Assembly: GCF_000337575.1 (NCBI RefSeq)
Contig: NZ_AOIM01000013.1
Coordinates: 156,425 to 220,424, forward strand
Length of the DNA stretch: 64,000 nucleotides
Direction: 5' to 3'
Source: Natrialba hulunbeirensis JCM 10989
Lineage (GTDB): Archaea; Halobacteriota; Halobacteria; Halobacteriales; Natrialbaceae
The notes under the pieces are model-generated. The model worked only from the letters and a program-made list of their open reading frames with translations. It was not told where the DNA came from and did not search any database. Below are positions 48,511-58,068 of the stretch, one piece after another; the first letter of the stretch is position 1; the number at the start of each line of letters is the position of its first letter. The position numbers were made by a program, and so were the translations under genes.

Positions 48511-49320
48511 ATGAGCGACACTGATGGCGAGAGCGAGCGTGAGACGGGGAGCAAGAGCGAGAGCGGAAACAATGGCGAGGGCGAGGAGGGAGGCAGGAAC
48601 GGCAGCGCCAGCGACAGCGGGTTCGACCGCGCCAACGCAGTCGACCGACTCGAGGCCCTCGTCGACACCGTCGAGCGCGACCGGATGCCCGTCCCGGTCC
48701 GCGAGGTTTGGGCCTTCGGCGACGTTGCGCTCGGGTTGGATCCGGTCGAACGGCTCGATATCTATCTGACCAAGGATATTCTGCTGCGTGACGAGAGCAC
48801 GTCCGCTGCAGGCGGCAGTGGAGGGAGCGACGAGCAGGATCCCGACGCGCGCTTTCAGGAATCCCACGGGATCGAAGGCGTCGGGAAATCCGTCCGCGCG
48901 GACTGGGCCGAGGAATACCCCGAGTTCCTGCGCGCGAACGCGAACGGACACGCCGCCCCGGAACAGTGTCTCGCAGCGCACCTCCTCGGAAACGAACACG
49001 GGGCCGGTGACGAACCGATCCACCTCGAGGTCTGCAACGCCTCCTTCGAGGACAACGTCACGCAGCGGCTCCGGGGTGCAAAACTGCGCGAAGACTATAC
49101 CCAACTACTCGATCCCCGCGGCGTCTGCCTCTGGGCCGACGGCACCCGGAGCGACGAGGCGTTCCGAAAGCTCCGCGAGAGCGAACTCGCGCTGCCGACG
49201 CTGTCGGCGGCCCTGGAGATGCTCGGGATGGAGGACGAGGAGGCGACGACCGCGGCCAAGGAGCTACACGCCTGGCGCGAGCAGCAGGATGGCGTAACGG
49301 TACGCGGCGACGTAGTTTGA
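48511..49320 (+). CDS. Conserved-looking haloarchaeal protein of unknown function
   Basis: 269 residues. After a 35-residue Ser/Gly/Glu-rich start, the protein reads AVDRLEALVDTVERDRMPVP, VREVWAFGDVALGLDPVERL and DIYLTKDILLRD. These resemble the start of a nucleotidyltransferase-like or regulatory alpha/beta domain, which I cannot confirm. A second half has VCNASFEDNVTQRLRGAKLR, then LLDPRGVCLWADGTRSDEAF and a C-terminal helix pair. It contains a low-complexity insert (STSAAGGSGGSDEQD). No recognised motifs define an activity. Confidence 0.7.
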   Translation: MSDTDGESERETGSKSESGNNGEGEEGGRNGSASDSGFDRANAVDRLEALVDTVERDRMPVPVREVWAFGDVALGLDPVERLDIYLTKDILLRDESTSAAGGSGGSDEQDPDARFQESHGIEGVGKSVRADWAEEYPEFLRANANGHAAPEQCLAAHLLGNEHGAGDEPIHLEVCNASFEDNVTQRLRGAKLREDYTQLLDPRGVCLWADGTRSDEAFRKLRESELALPTLSAALEMLGMEDEEATTAAKELHAWREQQDGVTVRGDVV

Positions 49321-49350
49321 GAGTCATCGCGTTTCCAGACCTAACCGACT

Positions 49351-50070
49351 TCAGCCGTCTTCGGCCACCGGAATCGCACGCGCAGCCGTCGCCTTGAACG
49401 AAGCCCGAACTTCCGACCCGTACTCGAGTGCCAGTCGCTCCAGACTGGTTTGTGTGATGACCGTCTGCAGGGTGTGGCTCGCGCCGAGGTCGAGCGTCAC
49501 GCTGGCGATGGCGTCGGCGGCGTCGATGTCGGTGACGGTGCCCGCAAACTGGTTTCTGAGGCTCGTTTGCGCGGTCGTCGCTGTATCGTCAGCATCGCTG
49601 GTAGACCCAGACGACGCAGAGAGAACGACCGCATCCGAGCGCACGCTGACTTGCACTGACGACCCATCCGCAGGAACTAGCGCGACAATCTGTCCGACGG
49701 GCGTCTCGACCGTTCCGAGCTCGCCTGTCCGGTCGACGACGGTGCCCGGGAAGACGGACGCGGTGGCGCGGGCGACGCCGTCCAGTTCCGTCTGGTGGCG
49801 TTCGAACCGCCGGATCAGGTCGCGGGCGACGGGCGTGAGTTCGGTTCCGCCGCCGTCCGCGCCGCCGCGGCGGCGCTCGGTGACCGCGCCGATGGCGTCC
49901 TCGAGTGCAACCACGCGACGCTGGAGGCGGGCGTAGGAGCGCCCGAGCGCGTCAGCAGCGGCGTGCATCGAGCCGTGGTCGTCGATCGCGGCGAGCATCT
50001 CGACGTCCTGGCGGTCGATCGTCACGTCGCCGATCGTGAGTTCGGTCTGGTAGTCTTTTTCGACGGTCAT
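49351..50070 (-). CDS. HTH-TOBE regulator of the tungstate/molybdate uptake operon
   Basis: 239 residues. The N-terminal winged HTH (LysR/ModE-like, about 18-90) has MLAAIDDHGSMHAAADALGR, SYARLQRRVVALEDAIG and RRGGADGGGTELTPVARDLI. The C-terminal half has two TOBE-type modules (about 105-235), seen in PVGQIVALVPADGSSVQVSV and SLERLALEYGSEVRASFKAT. ModE-type proteins bind molybdate or tungstate through TOBE domains and repress uptake genes. It is on the same strand as and adjacent to the ABC operon (37 bp after tupC), so co-expression and autoregulation are likely. Confidence 0.85.
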   Translation of the reverse strand: MTVEKDYQTELTIGDVTIDRQDVEMLAAIDDHGSMHAAADALGRSYARLQRRVVALEDAIGAVTERRRGGADGGGTELTPVARDLIRRFERHQTELDGVARATASVFPGTVVDRTGELGTVETPVGQIVALVPADGSSVQVSVRSDAVVLSASSGSTSDADDTATTAQTSLRNQFAGTVTDIDAADAIASVTLDLGASHTLQTVITQTSLERLALEYGSEVRASFKATAARAIPVAEDG

Positions 50071-50107
50071 GTGAGGGCGAGGTGGTCGTGGTATCGACTG
50101 CGATCCA

Positions 50108-50881
50108 TCAGTAAATCAATTCTCCGTCGATAAACTTGCGCGTCCGCGGGTCGGCTGGATCCTCGAAGATCGTCTCAGTATCGTCGACCTCGATGATACC
50201 GTCGCCGAGCAACACCGCGACGCGGTCGGCGACCCGCCGGGCCTGATTCATGTCGTGCGTTGCGATCGCGACGCCGATCCCGCGTAAACTGGCCTCGCGG
50301 ACTGCGTCCTCTATCACGGCCGTATTTCGCGGGTCGAGGTCCGACGTGGGTTCGTCCAGCAAGAGTACGTCCGGATCGTACGCCAGCGCTCGCGCAAACG
50401 CAACGCGCTGGGCTTCGCCACCCGAGAGGGAACTGGCGTGGCGGTCGAGTTCCTCCGCGAGTCCGACCACGTCGAGCGCCTCTACTGCGTCGCTGGTCCC
50501 GTTTCGCAGCCCAACGAGATCCGCGACTTCGCGGCGTAACCGGTCAGACCACGACCGGCGAACGTGCAGGCCGTACTCCGCGTTCCGGCGCACGCTCGCA
50601 TCGAAGAGACTGGCATCCTGAAACACCATGCCGATGCACCGGCGAAACGCGAGGCGCTCCTGCTGGGAGGCCGCCCAGACGTCAGTGCCGTCGTACTCGA
50701 GTACACCCTCGCGCGGTCGGTCGAAGAGCGCGAGGAGGCGCAGGAGTGTGGTCTTGCCGACGCCGGAGGGGCCGATGATAGCGACGACCTCGCCGGGGTC
50801 GACGCTGAGCGAGACGTTTTCGAGGACGGTGGTGTCGGCGTAGCCGTGGTGGATGCTGTTCGCACGGAGGGAGTGTGTCAT
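50108..50881 (-). CDS. tupC: Tungstate/molybdate ABC transporter ATP-binding protein
   Basis: 257-residue ABC ATPase. Walker [22 protein letters not shown]-loop [17 protein letters not shown], signature [20 protein letters not shown], Walker [17 protein letters not shown] and the H-loop [20 protein letters not shown] are all present. It energises import by TupB. The order TupA-TupB-TupC fits the tungstate-specific Tup type; a molybdate or phosphate transporter is less likely given the binding protein. It overlaps tupB by 4 bp. Confidence 0.9.
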   Translation of the reverse strand: MTHSLRANSIHHGYADTTVLENVSLSVDPGEVVAIIGPSGVGKTTLLRLLALFDRPREGVLEYDGTDVWAASQQERLAFRRCIGMVFQDASLFDASVRRNAEYGLHVRRSWSDRLRREVADLVGLRNGTSDAVEALDVVGLAEELDRHASSLSGGEAQRVAFARALAYDPDVLLLDEPTSDLDPRNTAVIEDAVREASLRGIGVAIATHDMNQARRVADRVAVLLGDGIIEVDDTETIFEDPADPRTRKFIDGELIY

Positions 50882-51699
50882 CGGGGACCACCGCCGTTGT
50901 CTCCGCTGCCGCCGGTACCGGTGTTGCCACCGCTCCCACCCCCACCCCCACCGCCGCCTCCGCTGTTCCCGAGCCAGATCACGAGCGCGTTGACGAACAG
51001 GACGAGGCCGACCAAGATTACGCCGAGGATTAGCGCCGGTTCGAAGCGGCCCTGGCGGGCCTCGAGCTGGATCGCGGTCGTGATCGTTCGCGTGTAGGAT
51101 TCGCCTTCGGGGCCGACGATGTTGCCGCCGACGATGAGGACGCCGCCGACCTCGCTGATCGCGCGGCCGAAGCCGGCGAGAACGGCTGTCGCGATGCCGT
51201 AGCGGGCTTCCTTGATCGTCACGAGTGCGACGTCAAGACGAGTGCCGCCCATCGCGAACGCCGCGTCCCGTACCTGCTGTTCGACGCTCGTGACGGCTGC
51301 GAGGCTCACACCGGTGATTACCGGTGCCGCGAGCACGATCTGGGAGAGGATCATCGCCTCGGGAGTGAACACGAGGTCGAACGAGCCGAGCGGCCCCTGG
51401 TTCGAGACGGCGAGCAAGACGACGAGTCCGACGACGACGCTCGGAAAGCCCATGCCCGTCGTGATGACCGAGGCGAACACGCTCTTTCCGGGGAACTCTT
51501 TGAAACCGACGAACAGGGCGAGTGGGATGCTGATGAGCGTGCTCAGGACGACCGCGGTGAGGCTCACGTAGAGCGAGACCTCGACGATGCTCCTGATGTA
51601 GGTCCACTCGAACGGGAAGTCAGCCGCGAGCGCGACGGTGTCAGGTGCCGACTGGGCCACCCAACCCCACAGCCGAGGGCCGAACGCAATCATCGACAC
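50878..51699 (-). CDS. tupB: Tungstate/molybdate ABC transporter permease with glycine-rich tail
   Basis: 273-residue inner membrane permease with about six helices: [40 protein letters not shown] and [20 protein letters not shown]. The coupling loop (EAA-type) is in [20 protein letters not shown]. The C-terminal about 28 residues form a glycine-rich tail ending [10 protein letters not shown] that is not part of the usual fold. It overlaps tupA by 1 bp and tupC by 4 bp. Substrate: tungstate or molybdate, inferred from the binding protein. Confidence 0.88.
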   Translation of the reverse strand: MSMIAFGPRLWGWVAQSAPDTVALAADFPFEWTYIRSIVEVSLYVSLTAVVLSTLISIPLALFVGFKEFPGKSVFASVITTGMGFPSVVVGLVVLLAVSNQGPLGSFDLVFTPEAMILSQIVLAAPVITGVSLAAVTSVEQQVRDAAFAMGGTRLDVALVTIKEARYGIATAVLAGFGRAISEVGGVLIVGGNIVGPEGESYTRTITTAIQLEARQGRFEPALILGVILVGLVLFVNALVIWLGNSGGGGGGGGGSGGNTGTGGSGDNGGGPR

Positions 51700-52643
51700 T
51701 ACGACCCATCACCGCCGTTGTCACCGGAGCCTCGCCACCCCGCCGGGACGTACTGCTCGAAGTTCGGCTCCTCGCTGAGCGCCTCGGGATAGAACAGCTG
51801 CTCGTCGTCGACGGTGTACCCCTCGATGATCGACTGCCCCTCGAGACTCGTGATGAAGCCGATGTAGGCCATCGCCAGATCGTAGTTGACGTTGTCGTGC
51901 ACCGCGGGATTCACGGCGACGATTCCATACGGGTTGGCGAGATGGTCCGTGCCGCCCTCGACCGGCCCCTGAACGTGAATCTCGAGGTCCAGATCGGCGC
52001 GCATCGAGAGGTACGTCCCCCGGTCCGTGAGCGTGTAGTCGCCCTGCTGGTTCGTCATCGAGAGCACGCTGCTCATTCCCTGGCCGGCGTCGAGGTACCA
52101 CTCGCCACTCGGCTCGCCGACATCCGTCTCCTCCCAGAGCTCGAGCTCCTTCGTGTGTGTCCCCGAGTTGTCCCCGCGGGAGACGAACGTCGAGTCCGTT
52201 TCCGCGATGGACTCGAGTGCCCCAATCACGCCGTCGGCGTCCGCGGTGCCGGCCGGATCGTCAGCGGGACCGACGATCACGAAGTCGTTGAACATCAGAT
52301 CGCGGCGATTGACGCCGTGACCGTCTTCCATGAACTCGTCCTCGAGCGACCGGGCGTGGACCATGACGACGTCGGCGTCGCCGCGGCGGCCGATCTGGAG
52401 CGCCGCGCCGGTTCCCTCGGGAATCGTATCGATCGTCACGCCGTAGCGGTCCTGAAACGGGATGTGGAGGTCGTCGAGCAGTCCCGTGTCGTACGTGCTA
52501 GTCGTCGTCGTCAGCGTCAGCGTCTCACCTGCGATATCCGGTGCGTCCCCAGCTGTCTCCTCGTCGCTGCCGAGACAGCCCGCAGCACCGACAGCGAGGC
52601 CGCTTCCGATCGTCGCGATGAACGACCGCCGTTGTATCGCCAT
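51699..52643 (-). CDS. tupA: Tungstate/molybdate-binding lipoprotein
   Basis: 314-residue substrate-binding protein. A Tat-type lipoprotein signal starts [20 protein letters not shown] with the lipobox cysteine at residue 23 in AAGCLGS, so it is exported folded and anchored outside. The TupA/WtpA group motifs are [18 protein letters not shown] near the start and [40 protein letters not shown] and [20 protein letters not shown]. The TTTSTYDTG signature fits TupA. The C-terminal end [10 protein letters not shown] echoes the tail of TupB. Confidence 0.9.
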   Translation of the reverse strand: MAIQRRSFIATIGSGLAVGAAGCLGSDEETAGDAPDIAGETLTLTTTTSTYDTGLLDDLHIPFQDRYGVTIDTIPEGTGAALQIGRRGDADVVMVHARSLEDEFMEDGHGVNRRDLMFNDFVIVGPADDPAGTADADGVIGALESIAETDSTFVSRGDNSGTHTKELELWEETDVGEPSGEWYLDAGQGMSSVLSMTNQQGDYTLTDRGTYLSMRADLDLEIHVQGPVEGGTDHLANPYGIVAVNPAVHDNVNYDLAMAYIGFITSLEGQSIIEGYTVDDEQLFYPEALSEEPNFEQYVPAGWRGSGDNGGDGS

Positions 52644-52857
52644 GGATATAACGATGTGAGAGGGAGAGCAAATAGCTATGGGACCGGGTGTAATCGGAAT
52701 CGGTTCCCCTTCTTACAGTAGACAACCAGAATCGGCCACGACAGGTGAGAGCCCCACGTTTGATAGCTCCCGTAACCAGTTTTGGTTCGCCGGCGGGGAA
52801 CGAGGGATGGTGCGTGGCGAGCCGCGGAAACGACCTCACGGACGTCGACAGCGGCCG

Positions 52858-53646
52858 TCAGGAGATATCGCGCCGCCTGAACCAGAACTGGCTGGCCAGC
52901 AGGAGGACGAGCACCATTCCGACCAGCACCGCAGCGTCGCCGATATCGTAGGTACTCTCGATGAGAATCTCGTTCGGGTCGAAGTACCGCATCGGAGCGA
53001 TCGCTCCGAGTGCCTCGTAGTCCGTTCCCTCGAGGAGGGACTCGACCAGAAACAGTGCAAAGGTGACGCCGAGGGCGACGCGCTGGGCGATGCTCGCACG
53101 GTCGAAGACCACGGACGCGAGCAAGCCGATGGCGGCACAGGCAAAGAGGTAGGGGATCGAGAACAGGTGGACGGCGAGCAGGTCGGCCCCCGAAATCGAC
53201 TCGTCGATCAGCGGCGCACCGACGTAGACGACGATGGGGGTGAGAACGTTGACGAGGATGATGGGAACGGCCATCGCGGCGAACTTCTCACCGACGACGC
53301 GGGCGCGGGAGATGGGCAGCGAGAGCAGGACGTCCATCCGGCCGCGGTCGACGTCGTCCGCGATGACGCCCGCCGTGCTGTACGCCAGGTAGAGCCCGAG
53401 GAGGATAATCCAGCCGAAGACGTAGAGTTCGACGGCGAGAAAGCCCTCGAGCGTCGCCATCGTCCGAATTCCCATTACCTGTAAGACGGGCTCGGGATAG
53501 GCCGCGAGCAGTTCATCCATATCCATCGCGTCGCGAAACGACGGAAAAATCCAGACGACGAGCGCGGCGAGCAGTGCGATTCCGATCGAGAGGTAGACGC
53601 TCCCCTTGAACCGGCGACGGCCGTCGTAGCGCGCGAGCTCAAGCAT
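52858..53646 (-). CDS. ABC-2 type transporter permease
   Basis: 262 residues with about six membrane helices: VYLSIGIALLAALVVWIFPS, LYVFGWIILLGLYLAYSTAG and LFACAAIGLLASVVFDRAS. The ABC-2 signature cytoplasmic loop VIADDVDRGRMDVLLSLPIS and RARVVGEKFAAMAVPIILVN are present. ATG 53646 starts the conserved part; the start overlaps the ATPase gene by 8 bp. Together with the ATPase it forms a two-gene export pump whose cargo is not evident. Confidence 0.85.
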   Translation of the reverse strand: MLELARYDGRRRFKGSVYLSIGIALLAALVVWIFPSFRDAMDMDELLAAYPEPVLQVMGIRTMATLEGFLAVELYVFGWIILLGLYLAYSTAGVIADDVDRGRMDVLLSLPISRARVVGEKFAAMAVPIILVNVLTPIVVYVGAPLIDESISGADLLAVHLFSIPYLFACAAIGLLASVVFDRASIAQRVALGVTFALFLVESLLEGTDYEALGAIAPMRYFDPNEILIESTYDIGDAAVLVGMVLVLLLASQFWFRRRDIS

Positions 53647-54673
53647 CGTCGCCACCTCCGCTGGACCGCGCCGTTCCATGCGCCTGCTCGTCTCCCACCT
53701 CGTCTCTGCCGACACTGTCCGCCGGTCGCTCGGCACCCGTCTCGTCCTCTGTGCCGTAAAATCGCATGAAGATGTCCTCGAGTGGCGCCTCCTCGACCGA
53801 GAGGTCGAGCAGTCCGATCCCGTCGAGTCGCTCGACCAGCGCGTTCACGTCACCGGTGAAGGTGAACGTACACTCCGTAAACGCCGCTTTCGAGTCATCC
53901 GCCGCTCCGTCCTCTCGATCGAGACTCGTCTCGAGATCGTGGACACCCGCGAGCGACGACGGATCGAACCGTTCGAACGGGACCGGCTCTGCCGTCCGAA
54001 GCCGAACCACCTTGCCGCTCCTGTCGAGCAACGATTCGACCGGTTCGACGGTCACGAGTTGTCCCTCCCGAATGATGCCGACTCGATCGCAGAGTCGACG
54101 CACCTCACCCAGTACGTGCGACGAGAAAAACACCGTCACACCGCGTTTGCTCTCAGCCCGCAGGAACTCGGCGAACCGCTGTTGGATCAACGGATCCAGC
54201 CCGCTCGTCGGTTCGTCCAGAATCACCAGCTCCGGATCGTGCATGAACGTCAGCACTAACCCCAGTTTGCGGACGTTGCCGTGTGAGTACTCGCGTACCT
54301 CCCTGTCGAGGGGTGGATCGAACAGTTCGAGAAGCTCCTCACTTCGCTCGTCTCCCTTGATTCGGGCGTGTAACTCGAGTACGTCCCGCCCAGTCGCGGC
54401 CTCGTCGAACGACGGGGCATCGGGGAGGTAGCCGATATCCCGCTTCCCCTCGAGCAGGTCCGATTCGTCGGTGATGTCGTGGCCGAGGACGCGTGCGGTG
54501 CCGTCGGTCGGTGAGATGAGTCCGAGAAGTGCGCGGATCGTCGTCGTTTTGCCAGCGCCGTTCGGGCCGAGATAGCCGAAGATTTCGCCGCGCTCGACGG
54601 AGAACGTGACGTCGTCGTTGGCGAGCACCTCGCCGTAGTCCTTCGTGAGTCCCGCGAGTTCGATTGCGGCCAT
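53639..54673 (-). CDS. ABC exporter ATP-binding protein
   Basis: 344 residues. The N-terminal ATPase (about 1-220) has YLGPNGAGKTTTIRALLGLI (Walker A), a Q-loop in IGYLPDAPSFDEAA, a signature region written SHGNVRKLGLVLTFMH in place of LSGGQ, VILDEPTSGLDPLIQQR (Walker B) and FFSSHVLGEVRRLCDRVGII (H-loop). A C-terminal about 120 residues form the DUF4162-like domain typical of ABC-2 exporters, with an acidic low-complexity end. It overlaps the permease gene by 8 bp. The start is ATG 54673. Confidence 0.88.
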   Translation of the reverse strand: MAAIELAGLTKDYGEVLANDDVTFSVERGEIFGYLGPNGAGKTTTIRALLGLISPTDGTARVLGHDITDESDLLEGKRDIGYLPDAPSFDEAATGRDVLELHARIKGDERSEELLELFDPPLDREVREYSHGNVRKLGLVLTFMHDPELVILDEPTSGLDPLIQQRFAEFLRAESKRGVTVFFSSHVLGEVRRLCDRVGIIREGQLVTVEPVESLLDRSGKVVRLRTAEPVPFERFDPSSLAGVHDLETSLDREDGAADDSKAAFTECTFTFTGDVNALVERLDGIGLLDLSVEEAPLEDIFMRFYGTEDETGAERPADSVGRDEVGDEQAHGTARSSGGGDDA

Positions 54674-54820
54674 GGTGAACAGTTCACAGAGAGAGCATAT
54701 GTAAGTCCGGATCACTCGCCCCGCTTGGCAGGTGGTGGACACAGAGACCGTCAGCATCGACCACTCGCTGTTGCGAGTGTAATACGAAGAATTTTGTCGC
54801 TGCTGTCGGTGGTCACCGAT

Positions 54821-55030
54821 ATGAGTTCGCTGTCGCCGTCTGCGCTTCTCGATCTGATTCAGTCGCCGCGTGTCGCGCTGCTCGCGAACGTCGCGCTCGT
54901 CCTTACCGGATCAGTGCTCGCACTGCTTTCGCTGATTGACCTGCTCACCGGCGTTCTCATCGTTGTAATCGGGTTCGTCGGTATTTACGCGTCGTTGCTT
55001 GGACAGCGCACTGAGGACGACGAGGAGTAA
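54821..55030 (+). CDS. Small two-helix membrane protein
   Basis: 69 residues: a short polar start MSSLSPSALLDLIQSPRV, then two hydrophobic helices, ALLANVALVLTGSVLALLSL and LTGVLIVVIGFVGIYASLLG, with an acidic tail. No family recognised. The ATG at 54821 begins the first conserved-looking residues; the open frame upstream has no membrane character. It lies between the ABC exporter and the methyltransferase genes, which are on the other strand. Confidence 0.6.
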   Translation: MSSLSPSALLDLIQSPRVALLANVALVLTGSVLALLSLIDLLTGVLIVVIGFVGIYASLLGQRTEDDEE

Positions 55031-55068
55031 CCAGCAAAACAACACTGCTCACCAGTCGAAACAGCGCG

Positions 55069-56001
55069 TCACACTCGACCGACAGTAACGAAAAACGGAA
55101 CCGCCTCCCGCCGGCGATACGCTCGCGCTTCCATCTGCTCGATCACGTCACGCCCCATCGCACGCCACTCGCTTCGCAGGTCGTCGTACTCCGCTGCCGT
55201 CAGTGCCCCCTTGAGCATCGTCTCCCGGTCGTCGGCCAGCCCCGCACCCGTCGCCTTTCGCCGCGCCGCAGCGACTGCTCCCTCGCTGTAGGGCGGTTCG
55301 ACGGTTCGAACGTGGTCGTACCGGCGCGTCTCGAGTACCTCAAAATCAGCATCCGCAGCGTCGAACGCCTCGCGGGCGTCAGCCCCGAGCGAAACGTCGG
55401 TCGGGATGCCGTCAAGATAGGCGTCGCGAGCCCGTTGCTCGAGGGCGTCCTCAGCACCGACACTCGAGTCCACCTCGACGGCGCCGTTGTCCGGTTCGAC
55501 GGCTGCGACGAGGTCGCGCGAGACGCGAGCGAACTCGGAGAGCGCGGCCGCCGGGTCGGGCAGGTTGATCAACAGTGCCTGGCAGACGACGAGGTCGAAG
55601 GCGTCATCGGGAAACGGCAGGCGGTGGGCGTCGCCGGCGACGGTTGGGACGGCCGGCGCGTGGGCCGCTGCGGCCCGAAGCAAGTCGGGGTCTGCGTCGC
55701 AGCCGACGACCTCTCCCGGCGACTCTGCCGCGAGCACGCGGCTCAGTTCGCCGGTCCCGCAGCCGACATCAAGGATCCGCTCGCGAGACTCGAGTGCGAG
55801 TGGCTCGAGTGCCGCCCGGGAGTCGTCCCACATGCCCTCGCGGGTCCGGTGGAGGTAGTCTTCGGAGAACTCGCGCACGGGCCTCTGTAGAAGGGTGTGG
55901 GGTAAAAACGGGTCGATTTTCGGGGTGGCGTCGGGGATGGTGTCGAGGTAGCGTTCGACTGGAGTCGGGGCAAAGTCAACTGTGCCTTCCGAGCGCCACA
56001 C
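55069..56001 (-). CDS. Class I SAM-dependent methyltransferase
   Basis: 310 residues with the methyltransferase Rossmann core: motif I RILDVGCGTGELSRVLAAES, the strand-2 end VVGCDADPDLLRAAAA, motif II VAGDAHRLPFPDDAFDLVVC and motif III ARVSRDLVAAVEPDNGA. The N-terminal about 70 residues and the C-terminal helical domain (ending REAVPFFVTVGRV) are not standard and may bind the substrate. The start is GTG 56001, 16 bp from the nfo stop. Substrate unknown. Confidence 0.83.
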   Translation of the reverse strand: MWRSEGTVDFAPTPVERYLDTIPDATPKIDPFLPHTLLQRPVREFSEDYLHRTREGMWDDSRAALEPLALESRERILDVGCGTGELSRVLAAESPGEVVGCDADPDLLRAAAAHAPAVPTVAGDAHRLPFPDDAFDLVVCQALLINLPDPAAALSEFARVSRDLVAAVEPDNGAVEVDSSVGAEDALEQRARDAYLDGIPTDVSLGADAREAFDAADADFEVLETRRYDHVRTVEPPYSEGAVAAARRKATGAGLADDRETMLKGALTAAEYDDLRSEWRAMGRDVIEQMEARAYRRREAVPFFVTVGRV

Positions 56002-56016
56002 ACTCAGATCCTGCGT

Positions 56017-56904
56017 TCAGGCCTCTACTTCTGCCTCTCGCAACTCCTTGACCTTCTCGATGTTCCAGGCGAAGCCGCGGCCGTCCTCGGTCGGCGTCTC
56101 GAGTGCAAACGGTAGCTCGCGCAGGTCGGGGTGGTTGACGATCGCCTGCATGCCGTCCTCGCCGATGTAGCCCTCGCCGATGTGGGCGTGTTCGTCTTTG
56201 TGCGTGCCCACATCGTGCTTCGAGTCGTTCAGGTGGATGTACTTCAGGTACTCGAGTCCGACCTCGTCGTCGAACCGGCCGATAGTCTCGTCGACGGCCT
56301 CGGCCGTCGTGAGGTCGTTGCCCGCGACGAGCGTGTGGGCGGTGTCGATACAGATGCCGATCTCCGTCTCGGTGCGGTCGATGATACCCGCGAGGTGGGC
56401 GAACTCGCCGCCGAGTTTCGTGCCGCTGCCCGCGTCGGACTCGATCAGGATCTCGACGTCCTCGGGAACGTCGAGTTCGTCGATCAGGCTCGCCGCGTTG
56501 TCGAGGCCGCCTTCGACGCCGGCTCCGGTATGTGCACCGAGGTGGACGTTGACGTACGGAACACCGAGTTTGTCGGCGGCGTCGAGCTCTGCCTGCATGC
56601 TCTCTTTGGACTTCCGGCGGAGGTCGTCCTTCGGAGTACAGAGGTTGACGAGGTACGAGGAGTGGATCACCCACGGCCCCTCGAGTTCCGCGTCAGTCTC
56701 TTCGCGGAAGCCTGCGGCGGCCTCGTCGCTGATCTCGGGCTGGGCCCAGACCTGCGGCGAGGTGGTGAAGATCTGTCCGCAGTTGCCGCCGAAGGCGAGC
56801 TGGCGGGAGATTGCGTTGCGAACGTCGTCGTACGGCGGCGTCTCGGTGTCGGAGGAGACGCGCGAGCCGGAGATCGAAACGTGTGCGCCGACCTTCATGG
56901 TCAT
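56017..56904 (-). CDS. nfo: Endonuclease IV (AP endonuclease)
   Basis: 295-residue TIM-barrel DNA-repair nuclease that cuts 5' of abasic sites. Zinc-binding His/Glu/Asp residues are visible in [68 protein letters not shown] and [14 protein letters not shown] start at ATG 56904 or 56898 ([11 protein letters not shown]) is equally plausible. Transcribed with or just after the M48 protease gene, separated by a repeat-rich gap. Confidence 0.93.
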   Translation of the reverse strand: MTMKVGAHVSISGSRVSSDTETPPYDDVRNAISRQLAFGGNCGQIFTTSPQVWAQPEISDEAAAGFREETDAELEGPWVIHSSYLVNLCTPKDDLRRKSKESMQAELDAADKLGVPYVNVHLGAHTGAGVEGGLDNAASLIDELDVPEDVEILIESDAGSGTKLGGEFAHLAGIIDRTETEIGICIDTAHTLVAGNDLTTAEAVDETIGRFDDEVGLEYLKYIHLNDSKHDVGTHKDEHAHIGEGYIGEDGMQAIVNHPDLRELPFALETPTEDGRGFAWNIEKVKELREAEVEA

Positions 56905-56950
56905 GAATCCTCGTCAGTACCGGTTCGTGATAGGTACTTCGGACCAATCC

Positions 56951-57024
56951 GACGTCGCTCGCTACGGTCAGACCGTTCGCTCACTACGAGCCGACCGTCC
57001 GCTCGCTACGTTCCGACCGTCTCT
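56951..57024. repeat. About 22-bp imperfect repeats between nfo and the M48 gene
   Basis: Four imperfect copies of a unit near CCGACCGTCCGCTCGCTACG: CCGACGTCGCTCGCTACG, then AGACCGTTCGCTCACTACG, CCGACCGTCCGCTCGCTACG and CCGACCGTCTCTCGCTACG, at roughly 22-bp spacing. They fill the gap between the nfo start and the stop of the protease gene on the minus strand. Confidence 0.6.
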
Positions 57025-57026
57025 CG

Positions 57027-57995
57027 CTACGCGGCGGCCACCGACCGCAGCGCCCTGAGTCGCACCTCGAGCGGTGGATGCGTCGATCGCAGACCACCCG
57101 AGCCGCCACCTTCGCCCAGCGTCGGCATGACGTTGATCGCGTTCGTCGACTGTGCGTGACGGAGGTCCGTCGATGGTCGGCGACGGCGACGACGGCGATT
57201 TTCGAGCCGCTCGAGTGCCGACGCGAGCGCACCAGGATCGCCGGTCGCTTCGACAGCCGCACGGTCCGCCGCAAGTTCGCGCCCACGGGAGAACACGCCG
57301 AAGCCGACGAGCGACAGCGACGTGAGCGCCCAGCCGAGCGGGTCGACTCGCCAGTGGTCGTTTTCGTCGCCTTCGTCGGTTTCGTCGGTTTCATACAGGA
57401 ATTCAGCGGCGAACAGTGGGACGAGCAGCCACGAGGTGAGCTGGAGGTCGTCGTTCGCCAGATGGGCACACTCGTGAGCCAGCACGGCCTCGAGTTCGTC
57501 GCTCGAGAGCGTCTGCACGAGTCCTGTCGAAACGACGATGACAGGTGAGCCACGGCGGCGGACAGCGAGTACCGGGTCGGTCGGTCGAGCGGTCGTGTAC
57601 GCCAGCGGCATCACGTCCGGCCGCACCCGAACCTCGGGTCTTGCAATGTCGAACTGCGTCGCCAGTCGCGTCACCGAGGCCTCGAGCGTTCGCCCTCCAT
57701 CCGCGTCGATCTCCGAGGCAAGAACGGTCCCCTCGAGCAGTTCGACGCGCTCCAGTCGAATAGCGTGTGAGATGACGATCGCAAAACAGGGCAGGACTGG
57801 AATCGCGCCGATGGCGAGCGCCCACAGGAATCCCGTCTCGGTGAACTCGAGTGGGCCAAGTTGCATCGCGACGAAGATGAGAACAGCCGCGGCGAAGACG
57901 GTGACGACGTACGCGCTCGCGAGCAACGTAACCGCGGTGATGCCGGCACCGAGCAGGGCTCGAATACCGATCCCGATCGGTCCGGTCAGTCGCAT
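57027..57995 (-). CDS. M48-family zinc metalloprotease, HtpX-like
   Basis: 322 residues. Two N-terminal helices (ALLGAGITAVTLLASAYVVT and TGFLWALAIGAIPVLPCFAI) anchor the protein, and the zinc motif HECAH is in ELEAVLAHECAHLANDDLQL, followed by a second pair of hydrophobic segments. The downstream ligand region is FSRGRELAADRAAVEATGDP. A TDETDEGDEND loop interrupts the middle. It acts on membrane or misfolded proteins. I chose ATG 57995; the open frame upstream is antisense to the lipoate ligase region. Confidence 0.88.
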   Translation of the reverse strand: MRLTGPIGIGIRALLGAGITAVTLLASAYVVTVFAAAVLIFVAMQLGPLEFTETGFLWALAIGAIPVLPCFAIVISHAIRLERVELLEGTVLASEIDADGGRTLEASVTRLATQFDIARPEVRVRPDVMPLAYTTARPTDPVLAVRRRGSPVIVVSTGLVQTLSSDELEAVLAHECAHLANDDLQLTSWLLVPLFAAEFLYETDETDEGDENDHWRVDPLGWALTSLSLVGFGVFSRGRELAADRAAVEATGDPGALASALERLENRRRRRRRPSTDLRHAQSTNAINVMPTLGEGGGSGGLRSTHPPLEVRLRALRSVAAA

Positions 57996-58068
57996 ACTGA
58001 GCGGTACGCCCGTCGGATCAAAAGCAGTCCGTTTTCGGTACCCGCCGAGCGAGTGGTGACGACAGACG

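Noticed and set aside
47824-49104. A 427-codon upstream extension of the alpha/beta hydrolase frame
   Set aside because: Only the last 249 codons, from ATG 47823, show a hydrolase fold. The rest is antisense to DUF4442 and the 48511 gene and lacks any family pattern.
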